From: Hyaloscypha bicolor E
Lineage: Eukaryota > Ascomycota > Leotiomycetes > Helotiales > Hyaloscyphaceae
Assembly: GCF_002865645.1 (NCBI RefSeq)
Contig: NW_020194588.1
Location: 434,001-498,000, forward strand
DNA length: 64,000 bases
Direction: 5' to 3'
The first letter of the stretch is position 1. Each line of letters starts with the position of its first letter. Both the position numbers and the translations under genes were made by a program. The notes under the pieces are model-generated. The model worked only from the letters and a program-made list of their open reading frames with translations, did no database searches and was not told where the DNA came from. Shown here in pieces: positions 1-14,399 of this stretch.

Positions 1-3000
1 TAGTATCTAATATAGTAGCCAAACTTGTTATTGTTATAGTATTTAATAGTTAAGAGATCTTTAGTCTTTATAGAATATTATTTATATTTATAAGGAAATA
101 TATACTTAATAAGAGTAATTAATATAGGCTCTTTGAGTTCTTTCTTAGAAATATATTTCTTAGAAGTATACGGGAATATAGTATTAGAAGTAAACTTGAT
201 TAGAATAGCTCCTGTTTTCTTATATTTCTTAGTTTTCTTATATATAGCCTTAATTTATTAATTATTAGTAATATAGTACTAAGTAAAGCAAGTAATATTA
301 ATAGAGGAATTATTATAGTATATATATACTAATTCCTGAAGCTTTAATAAAAGCTTCTTATTTAGTTTATATTTAATATTTTAAAAACTAATACTGCCTT
401 CTATAGATAGTTATAAAAAGAAAGTATAGAACTCCTAAAATATTTAACTAGAGTTTAAAACTTGCTAAAGTTATAATAAGTATTCTATATTTTATTAGAG
501 TTAGAATATAGCTTCTTTAGATAGGAATAGAATTCTAAGAGCTAATAGTACTAATTCGGACTATTTTTATTTATATAAGAATTAGTTAGGGCAAGAGTAT
601 TACTAGTAAATCTATTAGAAATATAAATAATCTTGAGATTCTTTAAGAAATACAAATTAGTATTTTCTTATAACTTGTTCTTAATCTAAACTAGCTAGTT
701 ATTAAAGATAATATAATATCTAGTAAAGAGAGTTAGATCTGGGAGCTTAGTAACTCTAGTATCTCTAAAAGAAATATAAGATATAGGGGATCCTGAACGG
801 AAATAAGCGGGAAATAGTTCGGAATTCTTTTAAGAGGAATTCGGAGTAACCGGGACTATAGAAATAGTAGGAGCGGATAGAGCAGAAATAGCTAGAGCTA
901 CTATAAGCCAATCTACTATAGCCATATAGTATTTAATATTATTCTTGAATTTAGTATTATAGAGTTTAGTATTCTTAAAAAGGCCTTTAGTATCTTTATA
1001 GCTTGTCTTATATAAAATAGTCTTTTTGAGATTCTTCCGGTAACTAGTAATAATCAAATTAATATTAAAAAGCAAGTAGTTAGCTTCCTTAGTCCATTTA
1101 TATAGTTCTTTGATAGTAATAAGCTAATTGGTATATAGGAGCTTTTTAATAAAAGGAGAAGCCTCTTTCTTTATAGATTTGTCTAAAAAACCTCTAGAAA
1201 TATTAATAGGATATTTAGTTCGAAAAGGGCCCCTAATAAAATAACCTGAACTAATAGGAGCCTTAAAAGAAGTTAATATTATTCCGGATTATATAATATT
1301 CTGGAAAGTTAACCTATTATACTTTTCTTCTATTATATTCTCTCTAGTAGTCTTATTACTAATATATATATAGGGCCTATAAAATTATAGGATAGAACTT
1401 GAAAATAGTAGTTAGGTTACTAGCCTATAGATACCTATTATTCTAGGACTTAATTAAAGAATAGTCTTTATTTGAGGTTCTTTAATTTTCGGGTTTTCGG
1501 AAGAATTTCTAATATATTACTAATATATCTTTATAAAAATATAAATACCTGATTTCTCTAAGAGTTCTAAAGCTTTTTGCTTTTATTATTCTGAAGTCTA
1601 TATTCGTATTTCTGAAGTTCTATTATCTTAGTAGTACCTATATTTCTAATAGTTCTAAATTAGTTTATTTGAAATCCTTTATAGAATTAAAAAAAGAAAG
1701 CTTTAAATACTATTACAGGTATAGTATTTAGGGCTTAGAAAGCAAGATAGAAGATCTCTTATAAAGACAATTCAAAGCTAAGGAAGGGAAAACTAGAATA
1801 TAGGAGACTATAAGGAAGTATATATATCCTATAATATACTAGTCCCAAAGGGGCTTAGCCTTCTAAATATTTCTAGTATATTTCAAATATACTTTTCTAG
1901 TAAGGCAGCCATATTATATATATCTAGAAGGTATCTAATATCTAATAAGGTATTTCAGATATCGGGTATCTGGGAATTATAATATTAGCTCTTTATAGCC
2001 AAGAATAAAATTATAAGATTTAAGTTTAAGAATTAATAAGGAAATATTATATTATTATTTCTTATTAATAATAAAATATATTTTTAGAAAATAAGTAATA
2101 TAAGTTTCTAGTTTATTATTATATCTTTTAATACTAATAGACTTAAATTAATATTATAATAGTACTAGCTAGAGCTAAAGGAAAATAGCTATTATATAAC
2201 TAATTTTACTTAGTTAGCTAGTATTTTAATAATTTTAGCTAGTACTTTTCTTCTTTTATTTCCTCTCTCTTTCTTTCTTTCTCCTTTTTCTCTTTAGCTT
2301 AATATTTTCAATATATAAAATTCTTAGATCTTTAAGTTCTAGCTATTACCTTAATTCTGCTATTATATATATTAGAACTTAAAATTAATAAAAATAGTAA
2401 TATTTATAATAAAGAAAATATTAATAAATATAAAATTCTTTATTCTAAAGTTAGTAAAAAAGGAAATATTAACTAAATATCTATTATAAGATAAGCTATA
2501 AAATATAATTAAATATAATTAAATATAATTCTTTTATTAATTAGTTTAGATTAATTTCTACAAAATAATTCCAAATTTATTTAAAAAAAGTCTTTTTCTA
2601 GATATTTTTATTTCCCGATATATTATTTATATTAGCTTTTATAAACTTATTATCTTCTTATAATTCCTTAATATTAGTAATATATTTTAGTATTAAATAA
2701 TTATAAGTAATATAACTAGTTTAAAAGTAATTAAAATAAATTAAAATTAAAGCAGAAATACTTTTTCTCTTAATAGCTAGCTTACTAATAATCGGAAGTA
2801 TTCGAGCTAGTTTAAGATATAAGGAATTATTATATAAAGTTTAGAAATAGAGAATATAAAAGTATTAAAAGTAATAGAAATTAAAAAAGTAATTATAACT
2901 CGAGCCTTAATATATTTTCTAAGATTCTTATAGGTTTATAATACTTTTATTTCGGAATTAACTAATAAAATAATATAGTATAAATTATAGAATATATAAA

Positions 3001-6000
3001 TAGAATAATACTAGCTTATGAATTATTTTTAAAAAGGAAATATTAGCTTATTATATAGCTTATTAAGATAATCTTATAAATAAATCTGAGCTCTATTTAT
3101 TAAATAAATAAACTTAATCTTAAACTTATAAAAGATTTAAACCTTATTTATTTATAACTTCTTATATTTATCTTTATATATATAATAAAAATTAATAAAG
3201 TATTTACTAAAATAATTAATTATTTCTATAGCTATTTTAAAAGAATTAGTAGTATTAGACTTATATTAAGTATATAAGTAGTATTAGATATTGTCTTTTA
3301 TATAATTAAAAATATAATATATATAAGTATTTTTATTTATATAATAATTTATATTAACTTTAAATTTATTAATAATCTGGATTTATTAATAATTATAGGT
3401 TAGGTTTTTACTATTATTAAGCTTTAAGAGATCCGGAATTATTATAGAGCGAAACTTGCTATATTTAGGGATTTCTTTAATTAAATATATTTATTTAATA
3501 AGAGAAATTAGAAAGTTAGATATTATATTATAATACTTAGATTAAAAGTATATATTATTCGAAATATAATCTTTATTAATAAAATATTCTCGGAAAACCT
3601 TATTTATATTAAGCAAGTAAACTAGATTAATAGTTAAGCTATTTAGAATTATATAATTAATCTAGATATTTATTTGAATCTTAAATTAGGCTTATTATAA
3701 TACAAGTATATTAGAATAAATATTAAATAGAATAAGAAATTCTCTTGAAATAAAAGGTTTTATTCCGGAAGTATTCTTAAAACCGGATATAAAAGATAGA
3801 ATTATAAAATATAAATAAAGACTTTTAGAAAAGCTTTTAATATAAGAGGTTATATTAAAGATATTATATATATATATATAAAGTTATTCTTTAAAAGTAA
3901 ATAATTATTTTAAGAAAAATATTCTAGAATTTTTCTAGATAAAAAAAAAGAATTTAGTTTAATATTATAGCCTTATAAAGAAAGCCTATAAGTAAGGCAC
4001 TTATAAGAGAACTATTTATTAAAAGAAAACTAAGTTAAAGAGAAAAGAAAGCCTCGAGTTAAGATCTCTTAAATATTTATAGTTCCTTGCTTATAGCTTA
4101 GCCTAATAAGACTTAGTATTCTAAATTTTCTAAAATATAACTTCTTTTAGTAATATAATTATATTATATATAATTATTAAATAACTATAAATACCAAAAT
4201 GCCTAGGTATTCAGATATTTAGATATTTAAATATTTAGATATTATACTAGGCAGAGTATGAAATTACAATAATTATAATATTTTATTAATTATTAACTAA
4301 AATATAAAAGCTTTTAAAATTCTATTATTAATTAAAGAAGCTTTTTATAGTTTAGATATTTATTATTAAAGATCTTTAATTAAATAAAAACTAGATTTCT
4401 ATTTATAAAATTATATTTAAGATCTAGTAATATAAAAATACTAAAAAACTATTAAATATTACTAGATCTTTAAAATTAAGTCTAATAAATATTATAAATC
4501 TAGATTTATAATATAAGGCTATATATAAAAATATAATATAGAATACTTTGAAATCTTTATTTTTATAGCTAGATTTTTTATTATTTGAATTATATTAGTT
4601 CTAATAATTAAATATAGGCTTTATATCTAATAAATAAGTATTTAAATAGTAATTTTATATAAGTAATAAAAAGAGAAATATTATATAAAATAACTTTCTA
4701 GTTTTATTAAAAAAAATCTTATTTATTACTTAAAAAAAATTATTTATAGCTTAAAACAAGTTTCTAAAGTTTAATATTAAATAATTAAATAATTTTTTTA
4801 CTTTATTAAATTCTAATAACTATTTAATAATTTAATACTTTATATTTACTAGAAATATAAGATTAGTTAATTACTACTTTTAATTATTATTTATATAAAT
4901 AATATAATAATTATTAGAAAAAATACAAATTATATTAGAAAAATTTAATATAATTAATATAAAAGAAATTATATATTTATAAAATAATTCGATATTTTTA
5001 TATTAAAATTAAAATTTTATAAATATATTTTTAAATAATTAAATAAAAGATTAAATATTTACTATTAATTTAATAGTCGAACTTATAATATTTAATAAAA
5101 TTAATATTAATATTATAAAATATTAAAGTCGAATTAAATTATTTATATAAACTTTTTTAGCTTTATTATAAGCTATTTAAGCTATTTTAATTCGTGCCCT
5201 AAAGCTTTATATAATATTATATAAAAGTATATAATATAATATAATAAGAAATTACTTAATATAGGTATTTTATATAATACTTTATTTTATTAAAAATATA
5301 TCTCTTAGTCTAATATAACCTAATAAGGGAATAGTATAGCAGGAGTAAAGGCAGGAAAGGAAACTCGATTATATTTACTAAAAAAAAAAGAAAAAAGAGA
5401 GAAATTATAGACTTTTATAGAGTTATAATCTTACTAATCTATATAATAATACCACATCTGTATATAATACTATATAACTTATTTTCTTAATATATTTAAT
5501 AAAAAGCTTATTAATTATAAAGGCAATTTATAAAATTATAAATTAATCTCTAATATAGTTTTTATTTTATTTAGTAATTCTATTAGCTAGGCTAAAACTA
5601 AGTAAAAAGCTATTATTATAGCTATTATTATAGCTAAATATATAGCTTTAATACTAGTAATTAAAGAAGTCTTATATTTAAAATAATTATTTAAAGAAAT
5701 ATTAGTTTACAAATTTAATTAAAATAAAAATAAATACTTAAAAAGCTATAAATCTAGTTATAATTGCCCAATTTTCGCAAAAATTCAAGGATATTAATAT
5801 TAGATATTATTTTATTAGAAACTATATTAATATTAAGCAAATTAATTTCAAGTATATTTTTATAAGAGAAATAATAACTAATATTCTTATTAAACTACTT
5901 TCTAGACCGGCTTTTAAATTACTATAATTAAACCTAGAGCTTATTAGCCTTATTAATATTAAATTTCCATTATAAGAAAAAGGTATATTAAATTAGTACT

Positions 6001-6400
6001 AGCTTATTAGTTCTTCTAATATTAAATTCAATTACTAATTTAGGGGTTTTTATTCTTATTTATTATATATTACTTATTAAGCTTACTAATATATCGTTAT
6101 TTTAATTACTTTTGATTTCTTAGCTAATTTATAATATATTAAAAAAAGCGGGCTCGATATTATTAATATTACTAATAAGTAATAGAAATAAATACCCTTA
6201 CTTTAAATACTCTCTCTTTTACTTTTAGACTTTACTTTCTTATATTTAGTAATTTTATAAATTATTAATCTCTAATATATCGATTTTTTATTAATAAATT
6301 AATTACTTTCTAATAATTTGAAATCGTATATTTAAGGCACGAATTAATAGTACTTAAATGCCTGTTTTAGCTAAGTTACAAGTCAAGCACATCCGATTCT
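1..6400. repeat. RIP-degraded AT-rich transposon block
   Basis: This stretch is made almost entirely of A, T and short words such as TTA, ATA, TAT and CTA. CpA, TpG and CpG dinucleotides are rare. No reading frame longer than about 80 codons is present, and stop codons occur in every frame. This is the pattern left when RIP converts CpA to TpA in repeated DNA of filamentous ascomycetes. A short minus-strand frame near 830-1075 and gag-like similarity near 3040-3260 suggest that decayed LTR retrotransposons make up at least part of it. I see no functional gene. Composition returns to normal near 6.4 kb. Confidence 0.85.
3040..3260 (-). pseudogene. Decayed retrotransposon gag-like remnant
   Basis: On the minus strand a frame interrupted by stops shows, in order, segments resembling NYFSKYF, FYYIYKDKYKKL, YLINRAQ and LYNKL. 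This order resembles the capsid of Ty3/gypsy Gag proteins: a region with Y..L.Q, then F..FY..F..LA, then L..KL. The match is only a pattern judged by eye in heavily mutated sequence, so the element class and boundaries are uncertain. It is non-functional. Confidence 0.35.
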
Positions 6401-6980
6401 TAGTTTAAGGAGAATATAAGAAGCCTTATATATTATTATACTCTTATATAAATGGCAATCTATGACCTACTAACTGAGTTCTAATAACGAGGAGCTCAGG
6501 GCTGTCTAGTAATAAGAGAATATTATACACGTGAGCAGCTATAATGAGACTTAACTTGAAAGTGCGAAATTCGTAGATAATTACCCCGAGCACGATTCTC
6601 TGCTATCACATACAGGGAGGGGCAATGTGAGGACTTAACCCGGTACTAAGCAAAGACGCTAGGCCTGGACGATTATTTAAGTGCACTGTAAACGCAGCTT
6701 CTTAGATATTAAGCCCTTCTCCGGACACTACCTCTCTTCTCAAGTTGCCAGGTACACGAACCCTTTTTGCTTCGCTGCCAGGAAGCACGGAGTATACCAG
6801 GAGGGAGAGAGACAGGAGGGAGCAAACTCTAGCTAGTAATATTCACTAAAGACATGGATCTAATATATTAAATGATTTCCTTCTATTGACTGGTGACTAA
6901 TTAGGCCTTGATCCTTCCCGAACTTAGCAACACACTTCTATACTAGAGGAAGCTGTCTATAATCCGCCACTGCAATAGCC
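6400..6980. other. GC-normal patch without a recognised gene
   Basis: Composition rises abruptly here compared with both flanks, with normal CpA and TpG frequencies, especially from about 6460 to 6960. No frame of useful length is visible and no repeat partner was recognised in the window. It lies immediately downstream of the ferric-reductase-like fossil on the minus strand, so it may be that gene's former 3' flank. Confidence 0.5.
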
Positions 6981-7475
6981 CTACCAAGCAAAGAACTCCT
7001 CATATAATTTGATATCTTTTGTCTTTGCCATCCCAGTAACAATTACTCTCACATTATCAGCTAGTCCAAGAGGACTGCTAGCTACCATAGCAAATCTGCC
7101 TGGGGTTCCTTTAAGAACATCTTTCAAATTAATTCTTCTTTCCACTATAATATCTATATTAATTCCTTTCAATCCTGCTTCCATCCCATTAATAATTGCC
7201 CTATTCCGTACTCCCCAATACAATTTCACATTTCCTGGAAAGGCTTTAATAATAGAAAGAACAGCTATAATGCCCACGCTGCCTGTAATACAGACCATAT
7301 TCGCATATAAGAAGAAGTCAAAATATGAATAATATATGCCTTTAACGAGAACTCGAATACTAAAATGATTTCGAAGCCTTACTATAATACCTGTATATAT
7401 GCGAATAATTAATATAATACCGGTCTCAGGAAAAGTTAAAGATTTTATCTTAAATATCTTAGAATCTAAAATACT
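6981..7475 (-). pseudogene. Fossil C-terminus of ferric-reductase-like gene
   Basis: The minus-strand frame from about 7475 to the stop at 6981 reads as the FAD/NAD-binding end of a fungal ferric reductase or NADPH-oxidase-type flavocytochrome. It contains a segment like PETG (about 7410-7430), VKGIYYS where the family has a G-P-Y-G-type motif, VCITGSVGI where the family has the GGVGIT nucleotide-binding loop, KLYWGVRN, and the C-terminal LYEEFFAW. Only the last ~165 codons survive. Upstream (above 7480) is RIP-degraded. The substitutions against the family pattern, such as Thr to Ile in the loop, fit C-to-T change. There is no FRD transmembrane part, so no activity is expected. The family call rests on motif order; the substrate is unknown. 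Confidence 0.6.
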
Positions 7476-9339
7476 CTCGCGATTTGAATAAATAAATACT
7501 TCTGGGTTTACTTTCGTAATTTTTATAAGCTTTTCTTCTTTAAGAATTACTTTTAAAGAAGTTATACTAGAATTATTATAATAGCAAATAATTATATTTA
7601 TAATTGAAAATAAATAATTGAAAATAAATAATTTTCTAGAATTTCCAGATTAATATAACAAAATAAAGATATATATATTTACTTATTATAATATTTGAAA
7701 TATTAACTCATAAATAGTTCTTATTAATTATAAAAAAAGTAATTATTTAAAGTTTATTTCTAGTAATATATAAAAGCCTAATTCCTTTCTTAAATCTTTA
7801 TATAATTATAATAATAAAAATTTATATTTTGTATTTCTATTAATATATAAATCTTATAAATAATAAATAATATTTTATATATTTTTATATAAAAAACTAA
7901 GAGTAATAGTAAAATAAAAAAGATATAATACAAGTATAACTATAATTTCCTATATCTAATATTTAAGCTTTTATTTATTACTAAATATATTTAAAATCTA
8001 CTTAAATTAAATATATAATATTAAATAAAAACGGACTTAAAGAATATAAAGGCATATAATTTACTAATAAAAAAGTAAAAAGACAAAATAAAACAAATTA
8101 ATAATATAAAAAAATAAAAAATTAATAAAAGAGAATATATTTACTCGATTACTAATATAAATTATTATCTTAATTATTATACTAGAATATTAAATATTAT
8201 TAAAATATAGTAATTCGAAACTTATTATATTAAATATAATATTAAATATAATTATATAAGTAATAAAGAATACTTAATCTCGAGTTAATATATTTCCCGC
8301 CTAATATAATAATAATTAAATATAATAAGTTTTAAAAACTAAGAAATAATTAATAAAGATATTAAGCTATATTTTTAATACTTTTAAAAAAGAGATAAAT
8401 TATAATAAGGAAAAGCTAATAAGAATTAGAAGTTCTAATAAAAGAACTACAAGCCTATTTTAATTTTAGCCTAAGGAAATAAAAGCTAATAAAAGTGAAA
8501 TTATTTATTTATATTTCAAATAAGTTAATTTTATATTTTTAAAAGTAATAAAAATCTCGAAATTAATATAATAATTAGTTTTTAATATTAGTACTATTTT
8601 ATTTAATTTATTTCTTATAAATATTTCTATTAATATATTAATTATTTTAAATAATATTATTATATATAATTCTTTAAAATCTAGTTAGCTAGGCTTAATA
8701 TCTATAATATTAATAATCTAGTATTATTTGAGTTTCTATTTACTAATACTAAAATAATATATTAATATATAATATACTAATATTTAAAGAAATAAATTAT
8801 TAATAATATAATATTCGAGTAATATTATAAATTTTACTTTTATATTTATTTCGGCTATTTCGGCTATTAAATTTTCTTTTCTTTTTATAATATTATAATT
8901 TAATATTATTTTTAAAATTATAATAGATATATATAATAGTATATAGACAAATATTAGATATTATAAATCTAGTTTCTTATTTTAAGTAAAGCTTATAATT
9001 AAAATCATATAGATTATATAAGATTATATTTCTTAATTAAATAAAAGGCTTTATATATTTAGCTAAATACTAGAAAATATATAAAGAAATGCTTCTAGCT
9101 TTAAAAAGAAATATTAATTAGTCTTTTATTAGAATTAACTCTTATAATTAGTTATACTTATAAGTATAACTCTATAGTTTATTTACCTTAATTACTTATA
9201 TATTATTCTATTATTATATGCCTTTTATTCTAATTAATCTAATCTTTAGGGAATAATTTATTATAAAGTAATTAAGTTATTAATAAATAGAATTACTAAT
9301 AGCTAAAGTATTAACTAGAAAAAGCGCTTTTATTATTAC

Positions 9340-10250
9340 TAGAGTAATCTAGTCGGATATCTAGAGAGATATCTAATTAGATATTCTTTATATTACCTAA
9401 TTAAGAGAAGAAAATAGAACTCAAATATCTCTAGAACTAGCTAGTAAAATAATAATAATAAAGAAGCTAGCGGCGGCTTATTATTATATTATTAAGTTAG
9501 AAGTAGAGATATAATAGAAAAAGAATCTAGAAGAGCTAGAAGCTTAGATTTATTATTTTAAAGATATTCGAATATCTGGTATAAAGCCTATTATATTTCT
9601 AGTAATACTTTTAATTTAGAGAACTTTAAAACCCCGAGAATTACTAACTTATAAAGAGAAAAGTATTAAAGAAGCCCAGAACTTCTTTTATTAAATAAAG
9701 CTAAAATAGTATAAAAATAACGGAATTATTTGGGCTATAAATATAATAAAGATTATATATTATATTTCTTATTTTAAAAATATAACTAGAAATATCTAGA
9801 AATATAGAAAATAATTAGTAAATATTAATATTATAAATTAGAAAACTTTTATTGAATTTATAAAGAATTTTATCTTAAATCCAGAGAACTATAGTAATTA
9901 TAATATATATAGGGTTATATATAACTCAAGAATATATAACAAACCTCGGATATTACAGGTATTAATTAGAGAGATTAATAGCCTTTTAATATTACAATTA
10001 TACTACTATTTATATTATAGGCTTTAAACGTATTAATTACTAAATATATATATATTATTAGGAGTTCCTATTTAGAAAAGGCTTTTCTGAACCTTATAAA
10101 AGAAATAGAGATTAGTTCTATACTAAATTTAATACTATAGTTTTATAATTTACTAATTTATTCTATTATCTTATTACTTACTAATAAATATCTTATAAGC
10201 TAATCTCTTTACTTTTAAAAAAAAGTAATTTAATAAGTAATTATATCTCG
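9340..10250 (+). pseudogene. RIPed Ty3/gypsy gag remnant
   Basis: The plus-strand frame, broken by many stops, reads LKPRELLTYK, then SIKEAQNFFY.IKLK, then a Trp-containing stretch near 9780 and a FIEFIKNFI-like segment. This matches the course of a Ty3/gypsy Gag capsid, in which an 'L.PREL..Y.GKS..E...F' segment precedes the capsid helices. Ahead of it is a Glu/Lys-rich segment (about 9430-9560) that would be the usual coiled region. It lies about 4.7 kb upstream of, and in the same orientation as, the reverse transcriptase remnant, so both may come from one element. Confidence 0.55.
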
Positions 10251-12237
10251 AAATCTGTGAAATATATAACCTTTTACTAAAGCTATTTCTATAGAAGAAA
10301 TTAACTAAATTAATTCTAATACAAGTAATAGTAAAGGCTTATCTAATACTTTTAATAGAGCTCTTTAGAAGTTTTAGAAAGCAAGCAAGTAGTAATAATA
10401 ACGAAAATCATTCTAGTAATAATTAAGATATCGAGATTAATATCTAAATTACTACTATTTAAGCTATAGAATAATACTTATATACTAAAGTTAAAGTATT
10501 CTAATAAAAGCAAGAATTAGTAGATATAATTAATTAATATATTCTATAATTAGAAGAATATAAGAATACTTTCTGGAATATCTTATAATTTACTATATTT
10601 TATAGAAACTCTATTTATAAATCTATTTCATTTTCCTTAGTAATTTCTATTAGAGAACTCCCTAAAATAGAATTAGAATTTACTTTCTTTTCTAATATAA
10701 TAAGTCTTGAAAATAATCTTAATACTATTTATTAAAAGCTATTATATAATATTCTAAAAATATATTTAGATTAAGAAAAGCTTTTTAAAGTTCAAATATC
10801 TAACTTATATTATAGAAAGTTTCTTAAAAAATAGAAAATATTTATATTTTTCTAGAAAGCGGTTTTTAGAACCTAATTTTAAACTTATAATAGATATTTT
10901 TCTAGAATTAACTCTATTATAAATACCTTTAAGAATAAATCTTATAATACTTAAAAGGCTATAATAAAATAAAGCCTACTATTATATAAGGTTTATTAAA
11001 AGTAATTTAAGGCCTATTTAGCTAATATACTTTAAGTATCTTAAACCCATTAGTAAAATGCCTTTAAGAAATTTCGAGATCTTTATTAGAAAAATGATAA
11101 AATAGTTACCGAGTTATATATTCAGATAATTAGTTTCGAAATTAACTAGAATTTATATTCTAAAAGAAATTAGGTTCGGACTTTTAATATTATTCTATCT
11201 AATTATAAGACTTATTAAATTTTTATTTTTATTTTTTTAGGAAATAAAGTAATATCTATTTCCGAATAGCTTAAAAAGCTTAGAAAGTAGAATATACTAT
11301 TTATTCTAAATTAAAGAAAGTAAAAACGGGAAAGTCTAATAAAAATAACTCTATTTTTAAGAATTCTAACTTAGTAAATTCTGATTTATAAGACTATTAA
11401 AAAAGAAAAAATAAGTTCCAAAAATTATATAAGAAATCCTTAAATAGTATTTTGGTTCTTTTTAGGCTCTACTAAAATATTAGTTCTATTTTAGGTATAA
11501 TTTATTAGACTTATAGTTAGAAAGAATACTTCTCAGAAAATATAAAATATTTTAAGTATAATAAATAGGCTTGATAGAATTATAATAAGACTAAACCTAT
11601 AAAAGAGTTAAGGTATTTATAAAAGCAGATTAATATTATTACTATAAAAAAGTATTCTAGAAAAAGTTCTTCTAAAAAAATAAGAGAAAAAAAGCCAAAT
11701 CTTAAATATTAATAATTTTAGCTATAATGAAAAAGATATATTACTTTATATAACTATTTAAGTAAGATTAATATAGCCAGAAATAGATATCTTAGAAATA
11801 TATAATAAACTCAATAATATTAGATTATATTATAACTTCCTTAATAATAATTAGATTTAAAGCCGGGGTTTTATTACCTTAGCTAAATATAATCAAGAAT
11901 TTGTAATCTTTTATAGAAATAGATTTAAGATCTATTAAGCCTATAATTTTAAGGTATTTATTATAAATAATTATAGTAAAATACGTTTTTTTAAGTTCCG
12001 GTTTTATAAATATAAGAATATTAGCTCCTATAGCCTCGTTTTTAGTATAGAATTTTATAAAATAACTCTTATATAATATATATATCTATATAGCCTAATA
12101 ATATTAATATTCTAATACTAAAAGAGTTTAGTAAGGAATTTAATTTATATTTTAAGCTAATATTTCAAGTTTTGTTTTTAACTAAAGGCAAATATAACTA
12201 TTTTAGATAATAGGCTTTATATATATATAATAGTTAT

Positions 12238-14070
12238 TATAAAATAATAAGAAATAGTAATTTATATAAGTAGTTATCTAATTAAAAGAAGCTCTAAAGG
12301 GAGCCTCTGGATCTAGCTAAATAAAAGGGGCCACTGAGTAAGTAAAGCTAAAGCTCTCTAGTACCCGTATATATAATATATTCTCTAGAGGCTTCTAATT
12401 CTATATATAAAGAAAATAGCTAGTAAAGTATTCCTATAAAGTACAGAATATATAGTCTATCTCTCCTAATTAAGAGCTAAGAAACCATTATTCCCTAATA
12501 CCTTATATTAAGCTAATAGAACTAAAAGGAATAGAAAGTAGAGTATTTCTAGATATCTCTAGTAGTATACTCAGTTCCCAAAAAAGCCTAGCTCTAGCCC
12601 CGGACAGCTCCGTAAGTCCAAAGCCAGGAAATTATATTATATATATTATTAATATTTAAAATACCCTGGTAGCTTTATTTCCTTTTTTATCTAACCCTTC
12701 TTCTTAAGCTATCTATATAGCTTCTTATATTTCTTTACTATAAGATATTCTCATATATTCTTTAATTACTTATCTATAGGCTATAAATCAAGTTTTCTAA
12801 TACAGGAACTAGTAGTTATAAGCTCTAGAATAAAGTAATTAACGGGCTTCTACAGGTACTTTTCCGCTTTTATTTCCTTATAAAAATACGAATAGCCTTA
12901 TAAATTAGATTATCTAGTAAGAGAAGTAAAGATCCTAAATAAAGAGTATTTATTTTACTAAATTAGGGCCTTAAAGATCCTTCTATATTACTCTAGTATA
13001 TAAACGGGTTCTCTAAATATATTAGCCTTAATTGCCAAAGCGAGTTATTATACTCTCTAAATAGGTATAAACTTGGCTGTTACTATTTAAAGAAAGTCCT
13101 TAATTACTAGGAATTCTTTGACTTCTATAACTCGGTAGGTTTAAGCTTATATAAGAGCTTGGTACTAATTATTAATTCAGGCTTTAGGAGATTCTGAACC
13201 TATTCTGCTATAGTCCAGAATTCTATTATAATCCTCTCTTACTTATTCCTATATATTGTCCTCTAATAGCTGGAATTTATTATAAAGAGCTCGTATAATA
13301 TTCTAAAGAGAGAGCCTTTACTAGGAAACAAGTAACTCAAGGTATAATATAAGTAGAGCAGATTCTATTATATGATATATCTAATTCCAGATATTCTAAT
13401 ACCAAGAGCTTTATATTAACTAATTCGACTGCTTAATAGTATACTCTTTGAGCCTAAATAAGTATTCCTTCTTAATATTATTAAAACGAGCTAGGTATAG
13501 AGTTCTTGGTTATATTTCCTTCTCTATTTCTGGCCTTCTATTTATATCCCATATTACTAATAGAGTATTTTGCTCAATATTCGATTACTTAATTATTTAA
13601 TTAATTATAAGAGGTAGAGGGGGCTTTATAAAGAGTAGGTAAGGGGTTTCTAGAATATCGGAATTAATAAGATACTATATATTTCGAAAAGTGAAATTGA
13701 TTTTAAGCTCTATATACTATATAGGGAAGCTCCTGTAATTAGTAAGGTATATATTAGAGACTAATAGAGCTACTATTCTAAAGAGAGGAATAAAAGAAAA
13801 GATTATAAAAATAGGTAAAACATATTCTTTTAGTAATTATAACTATAATAAGAATAACTGCAATTATTAGAATACTTACTAATTATTAATAGAGATATAT
13901 AGCTAATATACCGGGCTTATAACTATTGCAAAATAGTAAGAAATAGTAATTTGTATAAGTAGTTATCTAATTAAAAGAAGCTCTAAAGAGAGCCTCTAAA
14001 TCTAGCTAAATAAAAGGGGCTACTAAATAAATAAAGCTAAAGATCTCTAGTACTCGTATATATAATAATA
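12238..14070. mobile_element. Short LTR-flanked element nested in gypsy remains
   Basis: Two direct repeats of about 141 bp (12238-12378 and 13927-14067) share the string AGTAGTTATCTAATTAAAAG and differ mostly by G/A transitions. The right copy starts TGCAAAATAG and the left copy starts TATAAAATAA, as expected if a TG terminus was RIPed to TA. The string GTTAT precedes the left repeat and follows the right repeat closely, a possible 5-bp target duplication, although A/T microsatellite sequence blurs the edge. The interior is about 1.55 kb and shows no recognisable polymerase, so it resembles a non-autonomous LTR element. It separates gag-like sequence from reverse transcriptase sequence. Confidence 0.5.
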
Positions 14071-14399
14071 GTTATTAGATTTCTGCTTTATTATATAATT
14101 CTAGTAATACTAAATAGAAGTTTTTAATATAGTAAATTAATATCCTTTAGAAAAAGGCCTTAAAAGTACTTATATATTTCCGGAATAATAAATACAAAAA
14201 TTTCTTAAAGATTTTTAATTCTAATAAAGCTTCGGAATTTCCTAATCTTAATAATATTAAATACTTTATTAATACAGATAATATAGTCTTATATAAACTC
14301 TTATATAATTTATTAGAAATCTAACTAGAAGTATTATATCTATATTTATAAGATATATTTTATAAATATTAGATAAGGTCTAGTAAAAGCCCTATAAAA

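Noticed and set aside
7009..7332. Plus-strand 107-codon frame
   Set aside because: It is the antisense shadow of the ferric-reductase-like fossil, whose minus-strand frame carries the family motifs.
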